DNA of 64,000 bases from Variovorax sp. OV700 (GCF_900099805.1 NZ_FNDR01000008.1:248001-312000); one strand, 5' to 3'. Shown: positions 1 to 9,179, counted from the stretch's first letter. A program made the numbers and translations. The notes: generated by a model from the letters alone, not told the origin.

Positions 1-555
1 AGCAGCAATGGCAACGGCAAGGCACACCGGGCCGCCCGCGCAAAGCATCCCTCGCTCCACGCGCTGACACACCGGAACATCGAGTCCATCCTGGAACTCG
101 AGGAAGAAAACCGGCGCGCCAAGCCGCTGCTCTACCGGCTGGTGTCCCGCATATCGCGCTACTGTGGAACGGTGGCCTTTCTGTGGTGGAACCTGGCCTT
201 CTTTGCCGCATGGATCCTGCTCAACCAGTTTGTCTGGCAGATCGATCCCTATCCCTTCACGTTCCTGCTCTTTCTGGTTTCCATCGAGGCCATCGTGCTG
301 GCGATCATGATCCTGATCAGCCAGAACATGTCAGCCGAAGAGAGCGAGCGCCGGCACCACCTGGACCTGCAGATCAACCTGCTGAACGAGCGCGAGATGA
401 CCGCATTGCTGCGCCTCGCCACCCGCATGGCGGAAAAGATGGAAGTGCCGCAGGAGTCGCACAGCGAGGTCAGGGCGCTGACCGAGCGAACCGACCCTGG
501 CAAAGTGCTGCACCAGATCGTGGAGGCCGAGGCCTCGCACGAGGAGCGCCGTTGA
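1..555 (+). CDS. DUF1003 family membrane protein, 5' truncated
   Basis: The frame is open from the first base of the window and ends at TGA 553-555, so the true start lies upstream. Two hydrophobic helices are visible, one around the WWNLAFFAAWILLNQF stretch and one around FLLFLVSIEAIVLAIMILI. They are followed by a charged C-terminal tail that includes the QNMSAEESERR and DLQINLLNEREM segments. This layout (two helices, then a conserved SQNxxxxxxRxxxDxxIN block) is typical of DUF1003 membrane proteins, whose biochemical function is unknown. The gene converges on recJ with only 12 bases between the two stop codons. Confidence 0.75.
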   Translation, partial: SSNGNGKAHRAARAKHPSLHALTHRNIESILELEEENRRAKPLLYRLVSRISRYCGTVAFLWWNLAFFAAWILLNQFVWQIDPYPFTFLLFLVSIEAIVLAIMILISQNMSAEESERRHHLDLQINLLNEREMTALLRLATRMAEKMEVPQESHSEVRALTERTDPGKVLHQIVEAEASHEERR

Positions 556-567
556 GGAGCGCGGCCG

Positions 568-2292
568 CTAGGGCAGCTCTGCGCCTTCGACCAGGAAGCG
601 CACGCGACGCACACCCTGCCATTCGTCGGCATCGAGCCGGAAGGCCAGCTTCACGCGCGCGGGCAGCGGATCGGTATGGCCGAACCAGATGCCGTCGACC
701 GGCTGCCCCTGGTGCCGCAGCTTGAGCGCAAGGTGCTTCTCGCCCACCAGGCGCTGCGACACCACCTCCACTTCCTCGCTGAAAGTGGGCGGGGCAAAAC
801 CCTGGCCCCACACTTCGCGATGCAGCGTGTCGACCAGGTCGATGCGCATGTATTCGCGGGCCAGCGGCCCGTCGGTGTCGAGGCGGCGCGTCAGGGTGGC
901 GGCGTCGAGCCACTCGTGCGCCACTTCGGCCAGCGCCTGTTCGAACATCTCGAACTTCTCGCGCGCGACGGTGCAGCCGGCTGCCATCGCGTGGCCACCG
1001 AAGCGCAGCAGCACGCCCGGATGGCGCTTCGCGACCAGGTCGAGCGCATCGCGCAGGTGAAAGCCCGGAATCGAGCGGCCGGAACCCTTGAGCTCATGTT
1101 CCTTGCCCGGCGCGCCGCTAGCGGCAAACACGAAGGTCGGGCGGTGAAAGCGGTCCTTGATGCGCGAGGCCACGATGCCGACCACACCTTCGTGAAAGTC
1201 GGCATCGAACACGCTGATGGCGGCCGGCGGTGCTTCGCCGCCATCGGCCGTGGGGCCGAACAGCGATTCGGCCAGCAGCAGCGCCTGGTCGCGCATGCCG
1301 CCCTCGATGTCGCGCCGCTCGCGGTTGATGCCGTCGAGCATGCGCGCCAGTTCATCGGCGCGGCCCGCGTCGTCGGTCAAGAGGCACTCGATGCCGAGCG
1401 TCATGTCAGCCAAGCGGCCGGCAGCATTGATGCGGGGCCCCAGTGCAAAGCCGAAGTCGAAGGTGGTGGCCACCGCCGCGTTGCGCCCGGCCGCCTTGAA
1501 CAGCGCCGCAATGCCGGCCGGGAGCGCGCCAGCGCGAATGCGCCGAAGGCCCTGCGCGACGAGCCGGCGGTTGTTGGCGTCGAGCTTCACCACGTCGGCC
1601 ACGGTGCCGAGTGCCACCAGCGGAAGCAGCACGTCCAGCTTGGGCTGCGTGGCCGCGGTGAAGATGCCGCGTGCGCGCAGTTCGGAGCGCAGCGCCAGCA
1701 GCACGTAGAACATCACGCCCACGCCGGCGATGCTCTTGCTCTCGAAGCCGCAGCCGACCTGGTTGGGATTCACCAGCACGTCGGCGGCCGGTAGTTCGGG
1801 ACCCGGCAGATGATGGTCGGTCACCAGCACCTGCAGGCCGCGCGCCTTGGCGGCGGCCACGCCCTCGACGCTGGCAATGCCGTTGTCGACGGTGATCAGC
1901 ATGTCGGCGCCGCTGTCCGCCACCCGCTCGGCGATGGGCGACGTGAGGCCGTAGCCGTCGACCACGCGGTCGGGCACCAGGTAGCTCACGTTTTTTGCGC
2001 CGAGCAGGCGCAGGCCGCGCACCGCGACGGCGCAGGCGGTGGCGCCGTCGCAGTCGTAGTCGGCCACGATGCACAGGCGCTTGTCCTGTGCCATCGCATC
2101 GGCCAGCAGCACCGCCGCCTCGCGCGCGCCGTGCAGCGTGTCGGGCGGCAGCAGGCGCGCCAGGCCGTCGTCGAGGTCGTCCTTGGCAAGCACGCCGCGC
2201 GCGGCAAAGAGACGTGCGAGCAGGGGATGCACGCCGGCCTGCTCGAGCGCCCAGACCGTGCGGGGCGGAATCTCCCTGGCGATGATCTTCAT
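568..2292 (-). CDS. recJ: Single-stranded-DNA-specific exonuclease RecJ
   Basis: The product has 574 residues, the usual RecJ length. RecJ is a 5'-3' single-strand exonuclease of the DHH phosphoesterase superfamily that acts in recombination and mismatch repair. The metal-binding motif ADYDCDG lies at about residues 77-83 and the DHH motif (TDHHLPG) at about 158-164. A DHHA1-type segment with GSGRSIPGFHLRDAL and FGGHAMAAG follows. The ATG at 2292 overlaps the TGA of the upstream gene in an ATGA, so the two are translationally coupled. A longer open frame upstream of this ATG lacks RecJ-like sequence and belongs to the neighbour's shadow frame. Confidence 0.95.
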   Translation of the reverse strand: MKIIAREIPPRTVWALEQAGVHPLLARLFAARGVLAKDDLDDGLARLLPPDTLHGAREAAVLLADAMAQDKRLCIVADYDCDGATACAVAVRGLRLLGAKNVSYLVPDRVVDGYGLTSPIAERVADSGADMLITVDNGIASVEGVAAAKARGLQVLVTDHHLPGPELPAADVLVNPNQVGCGFESKSIAGVGVMFYVLLALRSELRARGIFTAATQPKLDVLLPLVALGTVADVVKLDANNRRLVAQGLRRIRAGALPAGIAALFKAAGRNAAVATTFDFGFALGPRINAAGRLADMTLGIECLLTDDAGRADELARMLDGINRERRDIEGGMRDQALLLAESLFGPTADGGEAPPAAISVFDADFHEGVVGIVASRIKDRFHRPTFVFAASGAPGKEHELKGSGRSIPGFHLRDALDLVAKRHPGVLLRFGGHAMAAGCTVAREKFEMFEQALAEVAHEWLDAATLTRRLDTDGPLAREYMRIDLVDTLHREVWGQGFAPPTFSEEVEVVSQRLVGEKHLALKLRHQGQPVDGIWFGHTDPLPARVKLAFRLDADEWQGVRRVRFLVEGAELP

Positions 2293-3257
2293 AGCGCCTC
2301 CAGCACAATGGCGGCGCGCGGCCGGTCGAACAGGCTTCGGGCCCAGCCCACCAGTCCGCGTTGCTGCACCGCGTAGCGCTGCGCCGCGCGGTCGCCGCAC
2401 AGCGTGAGCATGACGTCGGCGCCAGCGGTGTACTCGGCCAGCAGGCTCGCGAGGGTGCTTGCGTCGAGCGCCTGCCAGGCTTCGGCCCAGCCCGGTCCGT
2501 CGTCGCGCAACGCGGCCACGCGCAGCGCGTCGCTCACGGTCGGCGGCGCCGTGTCGGTCACAGGAATGCCTGCTTGCAGCGCGCCGGTGCCGCTGAGCCA
2601 GAAAGAGTTGATCGGCGGCACGCCGCGCGCGGCACGGTCGTCGTTCACGCGCTGGGTATAGAGCAGCATCTGCATTTCGTTCTGGAGCCGGCGCAGCGGC
2701 CGCGCCGCTTCGGCGAGAGGGGACCATTGCGAAATCGGATGGCCCACCGCGCGGTCGATGGAAGCCGTGGGCAGGCCGTCGAAGATGCGCGCGCGCGCCA
2801 GCCAGCGGCCGGGCGTGGCCGAGGGATGCAGCGCAATTCCGTCTTCCTCGAAAAAGGGGTTGGCGGCGGCCAGCAACGCGGCCGATTCGGCTGCGTCGAT
2901 CTCGATGGCAGCCGGGTCGCCCAGCACCACATCGTCGATGCCCACCTGCCAGTTGCTCAGCGAAACCAGGCCCCAGCCTTCGCTGTCGCCAGGTTCGGCG
3001 ATGCCACTCTGCGCAGCTTCCAACGCGGCCCAGGGAATGCAGCCGTCCGGCGCCGAGATGCCCAACGCCTTGGCGAGCGCCCGTTCATGGGGCGGTGAGC
3101 GCGTGCTTTCGTCCTGCGTGTCGGTCTCCGCGATCGAGAGGCGGGAGAGCAGGGCCTCGAGGTTGGGCAGCCGGAGGGAGGGCCATGCCGCGCGGCATGC
3201 CGGGGAACCGCGGCCGGCAAAAGGAATCAACAGATGACGGGGGAGAGGTTCGGCCAT
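2289..3257 (-). CDS. RpfE-like / phosphoglycerate-mutase-like protein of unknown function
   Basis: The product has 322 residues and starts MAEPLPRHLLIPFAG. It is immediately upstream of recJ and overlaps it by four bases. Many Burkholderiales and Xanthomonadales carry a protein here that is annotated as RpfE-like or 'phosphoglycerate mutase', and in Xanthomonas rpfE lies beside recJ in the rpf cluster. I see no signal peptide and no catalytic motif I can name with certainty. The start at 3257 is preferred because upstream codons in the same frame overlap the lolC promoter region. The coupling suggests co-expression with recJ; a biochemical role cannot be read from the sequence. Confidence 0.7.
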   Translation of the reverse strand: MAEPLPRHLLIPFAGRGSPACRAAWPSLRLPNLEALLSRLSIAETDTQDESTRSPPHERALAKALGISAPDGCIPWAALEAAQSGIAEPGDSEGWGLVSLSNWQVGIDDVVLGDPAAIEIDAAESAALLAAANPFFEEDGIALHPSATPGRWLARARIFDGLPTASIDRAVGHPISQWSPLAEAARPLRRLQNEMQMLLYTQRVNDDRAARGVPPINSFWLSGTGALQAGIPVTDTAPPTVSDALRVAALRDDGPGWAEAWQALDASTLASLLAEYTAGADVMLTLCGDRAAQRYAVQQRGLVGWARSLFDRPRAAIVLEAL

Positions 3258-3329
3258 TTCCCTATTGTCCGGGATGCTAGGATGAAAAGCCCGCCGCAGC
3301 GCCTTTGGCGCATCTCTCCATTGGGGGGC

Positions 3330-3366
3330 GCACCCGGCAGCCCGGCAAAGCCGGATCCGCGGGTGC
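3330..3366. other. Hairpin in the lolC 5' leader
   Basis: GCACCC (3330-3335) pairs with GGGTGC (3361-3366), and an inner CCGGC-AAA-GCCGG hairpin occupies 3342-3354. It lies 26 bases upstream of the lolC ATG, in the divergent gap between the rpfE-like gene and lolC. It could be an mRNA leader structure or chance G+C-rich pairing. No T-run follows, so it is not an intrinsic terminator. Confidence 0.3.
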
Positions 3367-3391
3367 ACCTGGCTGAGCTCAAACTGAAAAT

Positions 3392-4648
3392 ATGCGACTT
3401 CCTTACGAACTGCAGCTCGGCTGGCGCTATACCCGCGCAGGCCGGGCGACGCGGCGCAACGGCTTCATCTCCTTCATCTCCGGCGTGTCGATGCTCGGCA
3501 TCGCATTGGGAGTGGCGGCGCTGATCATCGTGCTCAGCGTGATGAACGGTTTCCAGAAAGAGGTGCGCGACCGCATGCTCGGCGTGGTGTCGCACATCGA
3601 GATCATTTCGCGCGACGGGCAGGCACTGCCCGACATCGACGCCATCACGGCGGCCGCGCGCAAGAACCCCGAGGTGATCGGCGCCGCGCCCTTCATTGCC
3701 ACCCAGGCGCTCATCGCGCGCGGCGAGGACATGAAAGGCACGCTGGTGCGCGGCATCGTGCCCAAGCTCGAACCCGAGGTGACCGACATCGACACCACGG
3801 CGCAGAAGGGCACGCTCGACAAGCTGGTGCCGGGCCAGTTCGGCATCGTGCTGGGCGGCGAGCTGGCGCGCTCGCTGTTCGTGCAGCCGGGCGACCAGGT
3901 CACGCTGGTCGCGCCGGGCGGGCAGGTCACGCCTGCGGGCGTGGTGCCGCGGCTGAAGCAGTTCACCGTGGTGGGCACCTTCGATTCGGGCCACTACGAG
4001 TACGACTCCGCGCTGGCCATGATCCATGAGGAAGACGCCCAGCGCGTGTTCCGGCTCGACGGGCCCTCCGGCATCCGCATCAAGCTCAAGGACCTGAACG
4101 AGGCACGCGAGGTGGCCGACCAGATGGCCGTCACGCTGCCGGGCCAGTTCCTCATTCGCGACTGGACGCGCCAGAACAAGACCTGGTTCGCGGCCGTGCA
4201 GGTCGAGAAACGCATGATGTTCATCATCCTCACGCTCATCGTGGCGGTGGCCGCCTTCAACTTGGTGTCCACGCTGGTGATGACCGTGACCGACAAGCGC
4301 GCCGACATCGCCATCCTGCGTACGCTGGGCAGCTCGCCGCGCAGCATCATGGGGATCTTCGTGGTGCAGGGGGCGATGGTCGGCGTGATCGGCACCGTGG
4401 GCGGGCTGCTGCTGGGGCTGGGCATTGCCTACAACATCGACGTGATCGTGCCGGCGCTCGAGCGGCTCTTTCATGCCAGCTTTTTGCCGAAGGACATCTA
4501 CCTGATCAGCAAGATGCCGAGCGATCCGCAGCGCAGCGACATCATGCCGATCGCCATCATTTCCCTGGTCCTGGCTTTCCTGGCCACTCTGTACCCGAGC
4601 TGGCGCGCGAGCCGCGTCAACCCCGCCGAGGCCCTGCGCTATGAGTGA
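3392..4648 (+). CDS. lolC: Lipoprotein-releasing ABC transporter permease LolC/LolE
   Basis: The product has 418 residues, the standard length for this family. It should extract lipoproteins from the inner membrane and hand them to LolA. The N-terminus ([15 protein letters not shown] and [20 protein letters not shown]) is diagnostic of the MacB/LolC/E fold: one N-terminal helix, a large periplasmic domain, then three C-terminal helices (about residues 270-400). The C-terminal [18 protein letters not shown] is the FtsX-type ending. A single LolC/E-type permease precedes lolD here, so it probably acts as a homodimer. It overlaps lolD by eight bases. Confidence 0.93.
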   Translation: MRLPYELQLGWRYTRAGRATRRNGFISFISGVSMLGIALGVAALIIVLSVMNGFQKEVRDRMLGVVSHIEIISRDGQALPDIDAITAAARKNPEVIGAAPFIATQALIARGEDMKGTLVRGIVPKLEPEVTDIDTTAQKGTLDKLVPGQFGIVLGGELARSLFVQPGDQVTLVAPGGQVTPAGVVPRLKQFTVVGTFDSGHYEYDSALAMIHEEDAQRVFRLDGPSGIRIKLKDLNEAREVADQMAVTLPGQFLIRDWTRQNKTWFAAVQVEKRMMFIILTLIVAVAAFNLVSTLVMTVTDKRADIAILRTLGSSPRSIMGIFVVQGAMVGVIGTVGGLLLGLGIAYNIDVIVPALERLFHASFLPKDIYLISKMPSDPQRSDIMPIAIISLVLAFLATLYPSWRASRVNPAEALRYE

Positions 4649-5348
4649 ACAAAAAAATGCCGCCACGCCGGGCAATGGCGTGGTGCTGAAGGCGCGCGGC
4701 CTCACCAAGCGCTTTCACGAAGGGCGCATCGACCTCACCGTGCTGCACGGCGTCGACCTGGATGTGCGCGCCGGCGAAACGCTGGCCATCGTCGGCGCCT
4801 CGGGCTCCGGCAAGAGCACGCTGCTGCACCTGATGGGCGGGCTCGACGGCCCCACGGCCGGCAAGGTCGAGCTGCTCGGCAAGGACATCGCGCATGCCGA
4901 CGCGGCCGAGCAGGGGCGGCTGCGCAACCAGCACCTGGGCTTCGTCTACCAGTTCCATCACCTCCTGCCCGAATTCAGCGCGCTCGACAACGTGGCGATG
5001 CCGCTCAAGATCCGGCGCATGGCGCCCGCGCAGGCGGCGGCCGCGGCCACGAAGATCCTCGAAAGCGTGGGCCTGGGCGAGCGCCTGCACCACCGCCCGG
5101 CCGAGCTTTCGGGCGGCGAGCGCCAGCGCGTAGCCATTGCGCGTGCGCTGGTCACGCAGCCGGCCTGCGTACTGGCCGACGAGCCCACGGGCAACCTCGA
5201 CCGCAACACGGCCGACACCGTGTTTGCGCTGATGATCGAGCTGGCGCACAAGCACCGCACGGCCTTCGTGATGGTCACGCACGACCAGGAACTCGCCAAG
5301 CGCTGCGACCGCGTGCTGCAACTGGTGGCGGGCAGGCTGGCCGGCTGA
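4641..5348 (+). CDS. lolD: Lipoprotein-releasing ABC transporter ATPase LolD
   Basis: The product has 235 residues. Walker A is GASGSGKST at residues 52-60, the signature is LSGGE followed by [10 protein letters not shown] near residue 152, Walker B is [12 protein letters not shown], and the switch histidine is in VMVTHDQ. The [10 protein letters not shown] segment is the LolD version of the Q-loop region. It powers lipoprotein release with the permease encoded upstream. The ATG lies within the last codons of lolC, which indicates translational coupling. Confidence 0.95.
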   Translation: MSEQKNAATPGNGVVLKARGLTKRFHEGRIDLTVLHGVDLDVRAGETLAIVGASGSGKSTLLHLMGGLDGPTAGKVELLGKDIAHADAAEQGRLRNQHLGFVYQFHHLLPEFSALDNVAMPLKIRRMAPAQAAAAATKILESVGLGERLHHRPAELSGGERQRVAIARALVTQPACVLADEPTGNLDRNTADTVFALMIELAHKHRTAFVMVTHDQELAKRCDRVLQLVAGRLAG

Positions 5349-5442
5349 GTTGCAGCTGCCGCTTGCCACGGTGCCTGCAATGTCGCGAAACTGTCCGTCT
5401 GTCCGGCAAGATGCCGTTCAATCACAGGAGCGCTGCTTGATC

Positions 5443-6036
5443 ATGGAAACCGACGACGACACCCCACCCGCGGCCACTGCGGAACCGCGCAATTCCTACC
5501 TGGAAGAGAAGGCCTTCAAGTCGCGCACGCTGCTGATCTTCGGCAGCATCACCGACGCGGTGGCCGCCGACGTGACGCGCCGGCTCATCGCGCTGGATGC
5601 CGACAGCGGCGAAAAACCGATCGACATTCTCGTGAGCTCGCCCGGCGGCCACCTGGAGTCGGGCGATGCCATTCACGACATCGTGCGTTTCATCAGCGCA
5701 CCGGTGAACATGATCGGCACCGGCTGGGTCGGCAGCGCCGCCACGCACCTCTACCTGGCTGCGCCCCGCGAGCGGCGCGTGTGCCTGCCCAACACGCGCT
5801 TCCTGATCCACCAGCCCAGCGGCGGCGCGGGCGGACAGGCGACCGACATCGCGATCCAGGCGCAGGAAATCATCAAGGCCCGCCATCGCATCGCGCACGA
5901 GATCGCGCGCGAGACCGGCAAGCCGATCGACGTGGTGCTGGCCGACATCGAGCGCGACCGCTGGCTCTCGGCGACGGAGGCGGTCGAATACGGGCTGGTC
6001 TCGCGCATCATCCAGCGCAAGACCGAGCTTCTGTAG
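5443..6036 (+). CDS. ClpP-type serine protease paralogue
   Basis: The product has 197 residues and the ClpP/crotonase fold. The catalytic triad can be read as Ser98 (WVGSAAT), His123 (LIHQPSGG) and Asp172 (ERDRWLS), offset by one from the canonical 97/122/171. The VSSPGGHLESGDAI segment forms the oxyanion strand. An AGGAG at 5426-5430 is 12 bases from this ATG but only 6 from an in-frame TTG at 5437, so initiation two codons earlier is possible. No clpX, tig or lon lies nearby, unlike the housekeeping clpP locus. It is probably a second, accessory ClpP; its partner ATPase is not visible. Confidence 0.85.
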   Translation: METDDDTPPAATAEPRNSYLEEKAFKSRTLLIFGSITDAVAADVTRRLIALDADSGEKPIDILVSSPGGHLESGDAIHDIVRFISAPVNMIGTGWVGSAATHLYLAAPRERRVCLPNTRFLIHQPSGGAGGQATDIAIQAQEIIKARHRIAHEIARETGKPIDVVLADIERDRWLSATEAVEYGLVSRIIQRKTELL

Positions 6037-6048
6037 GTGCTGCTGTAG

Positions 6049-6435
6049 TTATTTGGGCTTGTAGGCCACCACGTCGATCTCGACCTTGGCGTCGACCATC
6101 AGCCGCGCTTCGGTGGTCGAGCGCGCCGGCTTGTTTTCACCGAAGTAGCTCATGTAGATGCGGTTGAAGGCACCAAAGTCGCGCGCGTCCTGCAGCCAGA
6201 CGGTGCTCTTGCAGACGTCGTCGAGCGTGGCGCCGGCCAGCGCGAGCACCTTTTTCAGGTTTTCCATCACCTGGCGCGTCTGCGCCTCAATGCCGCCCGC
6301 CACGATCTCGCCATCGGCATTGGCTGGCACCTGACCCGACACGTAGATGAAATCGCCGGCGCGCACGGCCGGGGAGAAAGGACGTGCCTGGCGGTCGGAG
6401 GCGACGGGCGGGGCGCCGAGGTATTCGAGCGGCAT
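6049..6435 (-). CDS. RidA family reactive-enamine/imine deaminase
   Basis: The product has 128 residues, the usual Rid length. The family hydrolyses reactive 2-aminoacrylate-type enamines released by PLP-dependent dehydratases. The SGQVPAN segment and PARSTTEARL, which holds the conserved imine-binding arginine, are both present, as is VEIDVVAY near the C-terminus. The ATG at 6435 is preceded by AGGAG with seven bases of spacing, which decides the start. It is divergent from the ABC transporter operon that also carries a D-serine-dehydratase-like PLP enzyme. That fits a protective role, but the functional link is inference. Confidence 0.88.
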   Translation of the reverse strand: MPLEYLGAPPVASDRQARPFSPAVRAGDFIYVSGQVPANADGEIVAGGIEAQTRQVMENLKKVLALAGATLDDVCKSTVWLQDARDFGAFNRIYMSYFGENKPARSTTEARLMVDAKVEIDVVAYKPK

Positions 6436-6493
6436 GAGAGGACTCCTGAAGTAAAGACAAAGAGGAAAAGGGGGATCGCCAGTATCGGCCAAA

Positions 6494-6512
6494 TCTGAAA
6501 ATCTCTTTCAGA
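6494..6512. promoter_or_regulatory. Palindrome TCTGAAA-N5-TTTCAGA, candidate RpiR operator
   Basis: Both 7-base arms match perfectly around a five-base spacer. It lies in the 188-base divergent gap between ridA and the transporter receptor gene. SIS/RpiR-type regulators often bind palindromes rich in GAAA and TTTC, and this operon encodes one at 13.5 kb. The palindrome is directly visible; the regulator assignment is inference. Confidence 0.5.
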
Positions 6513-6580
6513 ATAACCCTCAAACAAGGGTTTACACGGATGATTTGGCACGGATAGTGCTTCAAAGTGCAGGCAGAAGA

Positions 6581-6594
6581 GAAAATTTCTTTCA
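6581..6594. promoter_or_regulatory. Second GAAA-N5-TTTC half-conserved site
   Basis: GAAAATTTCTTTCA repeats the core of the 6494-6512 palindrome (GAAA-N5-TTTC), starting 84 bases from the equivalent base of that site, about eight helical turns. It ends 29 bases before the receptor ATG. Its outer arms are less symmetric. Two such sites at whole-turn spacing could support looping repression; this is inference. Confidence 0.35.
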
Positions 6595-6623
6595 CAAACC
6601 GCCTGCCCCACGAAGGAGTCCCC

Positions 6624-8198
6624 ATGTCCCACGCCGGTCTTGTCCAGCGCCTGCCGAAGCTGTCGAAGCGCAGCCTGCTGGGCGCTTCCCTGCTCGCAAT
6701 GCTGTGTGCCGCGCTGCCTCACCAGCAAGCGCATGCCCAGGGGCCGCGCAACTTCGCCACGTTGGCCATGGTGGCCGAACCGCAGACGCTCGACCCGATG
6801 GCCTCGACGGCCGACCTGGTCGGAACCATCATGCAGCACGTGTACGAGACGCTCTACACCTTCGACGCCAAGTGGAACGTGGTGCCGATGCTGGCCGAGA
6901 CCATGCCCAAGATCTCCGCTGACGGCAAGAGCTACGCCATCACCCTGCGCAAGGGCGTGATGCTGCACAACGGCCGCGAACTCAACGCCGACGACGTGGT
7001 GGCCAGCCTGCAGCGCTGGATGGATCAGTCGCCGCGCGGCAAGGCCGTGGGCAAGGAAATCGAGAGCCTCAAGGCCAAGGGCCCGCTGGGCGTGGAGATC
7101 GTGCTGAAGGCACCGTATGCGCCGCTGCTCTCGCAGCTCGCCTTGCCCAGCGGCATGGCCGCCATCATGGCCAAGGATTCCATCGCTTCGCCGTTGAAAG
7201 AGTTCGTCGGCACCGGCCCCTACAAGTTCAAGGAGCGCCGCCCTGATCAGTTCGTGCTGCTCACGCGCTTCGACAAGTACACGGCGCGCAAGGAGCCGGC
7301 AAGCGGCTACGGCGGCAAGCGCGAAGCCGCCATCGAAGAACTGCGCTTCGTGCCTGTGCCCAACGCCAGCACGCGCGTCGAAGGTGCGCTGGCCGGCCAG
7401 TACGACTTTGCCGACCTGCTGCCGGTCGAGGCCCTGCCGCGCCTTGAAAAGTCCGGCGGCAAGACCGTGCCGATCATGACGCCGTCGTTCGGTTTTCCGT
7501 ACCTCGTGCTCAACACCAAGGAGGGCGTGGCCGCCAATCAAGCGCTGCGCCAGGCGATCCAGTCCGCGCTCGGCGAAGGCGAGATGCTCGCCGCCGGCTT
7601 CGGCGACACGCGCTTTTTCGTGGCCGAAGGCAACCACTTCCCCAAGGGCTCGCCGTTCTATTCGACCGCCGGCGCCACGCTCTACAACGAGCGCAACGCA
7701 TCCAAGGCCAAGGAAGCCGCGGCCAAGGCCGGCTACAAGGGCGAGCCGATCCGCGTGCTCACAAGCCGCCAGTACGACTTCCACTACAACATGTCGCTCC
7801 TGATGGCCGAGCAGCTCAAGCGCGCCGGCTTCAAGGTCGATTTGAACGTGGTCGACTGGGCCACGCTGGTGCAGCGCCGCAACGACCCGAAGCTGTGGGA
7901 CATCTACGTCACCCACTCGGGCCAGTTTCCCGAGCCGATGCTCTCGCCGCCGCAGCTGGGCGACGGCGCGCCCGGCTGGTGGGATTCGCCCGCCAAGAAG
8001 TCGGCGCTGCAGGCCTTCAATGTCGAAAGCGATCCGGCCAAGCGCGGCGCGCTGTGGGGCAAGGTGCAGCAGGTGGTCTATGAAGAAGTGCCGTACATCA
8101 ATGTCGGCAAGTTCAACGGGCTGTCGGCCAAGAGCCCGGCGCTGGACAACTACCAGCCCGCGACATGGCCATTCTTCTGGAACGCAAGAATCAAGTAA
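6624..8198 (+). CDS. Peptide-type ABC transporter substrate-binding protein (SBP_bac_5)
   Basis: The product has 524 residues. A Sec signal peptide (KLSKRSLLGASLLAM core, cleavage probably after AHA at about residue 37) precedes a cluster-C binding fold with the family block EPQTLDPMASTADLVG. AAGGAG at 6613-6618 sets the start. It is the first gene of a unit with two permeases, two ATPases and D-amino-acid enzymes. The family (DppA/OppA-like) binds di- or oligopeptides and other amide-containing solutes. The neighbours suggest peptides or N-acyl compounds with D-residues, but the ligand cannot be read from sequence. Confidence 0.9.
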   Translation: MSHAGLVQRLPKLSKRSLLGASLLAMLCAALPHQQAHAQGPRNFATLAMVAEPQTLDPMASTADLVGTIMQHVYETLYTFDAKWNVVPMLAETMPKISADGKSYAITLRKGVMLHNGRELNADDVVASLQRWMDQSPRGKAVGKEIESLKAKGPLGVEIVLKAPYAPLLSQLALPSGMAAIMAKDSIASPLKEFVGTGPYKFKERRPDQFVLLTRFDKYTARKEPASGYGGKREAAIEELRFVPVPNASTRVEGALAGQYDFADLLPVEALPRLEKSGGKTVPIMTPSFGFPYLVLNTKEGVAANQALRQAIQSALGEGEMLAAGFGDTRFFVAEGNHFPKGSPFYSTAGATLYNERNASKAKEAAAKAGYKGEPIRVLTSRQYDFHYNMSLLMAEQLKRAGFKVDLNVVDWATLVQRRNDPKLWDIYVTHSGQFPEPMLSPPQLGDGAPGWWDSPAKKSALQAFNVESDPAKRGALWGKVQQVVYEEVPYINVGKFNGLSAKSPALDNYQPATWPFFWNARIK

Positions 8199-8228
8199 GC
8201 CCCCGGGTCGCCACGGAGCCAACCACTC

Positions 8229-9170
8229 ATGTTTCGCTATCTTGCCTCGCGCGCCGCCGGCATGCTCGTCGTGCTCGCTATCGTGGCCGTGCTCGTTTTC
8301 GTGCTCACGCGCGCGGCCTCGGGCGATCCGGTCTCGGTGCTGCTGGGAGACCAGGCCACGGCCGCCGACATTGCTCGCGTGCAGAAGGAATACGGTCTGG
8401 ACAAGCCGCTGCCCGTGCAGTTCGGCTACTGGCTGCGCGAAGTGCTGCAGGGCAACCTCGGCACCTCCATCTTCCTGCAGCGGCCGGTGACGCAAGCGCT
8501 GTGGGAGCGCTCCGAACCCACCACGCTGCTTGCGCTGATGGCCGTGGCCATCGCGGCGCTGATCGGCGTGCCCTGCGGCATCGTCTCGGCCGTGTTCCGC
8601 GGTCGCATGGTCGACCAGCTCTTCACCGGCATTGCGATGCTCGGCGCCAGCATCCCGAGCTTCTGGCTCGGCATCGTGCTGATCCAGATTTTTGCGGTGT
8701 CGTTCGGGTGGTTTCCGGTGTCGGGCTACGGCGCGCCCGACGCGCCGTTCGTCGAGCGGCTGCATGCTCTCGTGCTGCCGGCCACGGTGCTGGGCCTCCT
8801 GAACTCGGCGCTCATCATCCGCTTCACGCGGGCCTCGATGCTCGACGTGCTGGGCGAAGACTATGTGCGCACCGCGCGCTCCAAGGGCCTCAGCGAAAGC
8901 ACGGTGGTGCTCAAGCATGCGCTGCGCAATGCGCTGGTGCCCATCGTCACGGTGATCGGCCTCACGGTTGCGCTGATGATCGGCGGTGCGGTCATCACCG
9001 AGACCGTGTTCGGCCTGCCGGGTGTCGGCAATCTTGTGGTGAGCGCGGTGCTCAGGCGCGACTACCCGGTGATCCAGGGCGCGCTGCTCGTGATTGCGGC
9101 GATCTACGTGCTGATCAATTTTTCGATCGACCTGCTGTACGCCGTCGTCGATCCGCGCGTGAAGGTCTGA
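8229..9170 (+). CDS. Peptide-type ABC transporter permease, DppB-like
   Basis: The product has 313 residues with six predicted helices. It opens with the family start MFRYLASRAAGMLVVLAIV and has RAASGDPVSVLLG before the second helix. The EAA loop can be seen as DYVRTARSKGLSESTVVLKH at about residues 215-234, which contacts the ATPases. It forms a heterodimeric channel with the next gene and is separated from the receptor gene by 30 bases. Confidence 0.93.
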   Translation: MFRYLASRAAGMLVVLAIVAVLVFVLTRAASGDPVSVLLGDQATAADIARVQKEYGLDKPLPVQFGYWLREVLQGNLGTSIFLQRPVTQALWERSEPTTLLALMAVAIAALIGVPCGIVSAVFRGRMVDQLFTGIAMLGASIPSFWLGIVLIQIFAVSFGWFPVSGYGAPDAPFVERLHALVLPATVLGLLNSALIIRFTRASMLDVLGEDYVRTARSKGLSESTVVLKHALRNALVPIVTVIGLTVALMIGGAVITETVFGLPGVGNLVVSAVLRRDYPVIQGALLVIAAIYVLINFSIDLLYAVVDPRVKV

Positions 9171-9179
9171 GAGAACACC

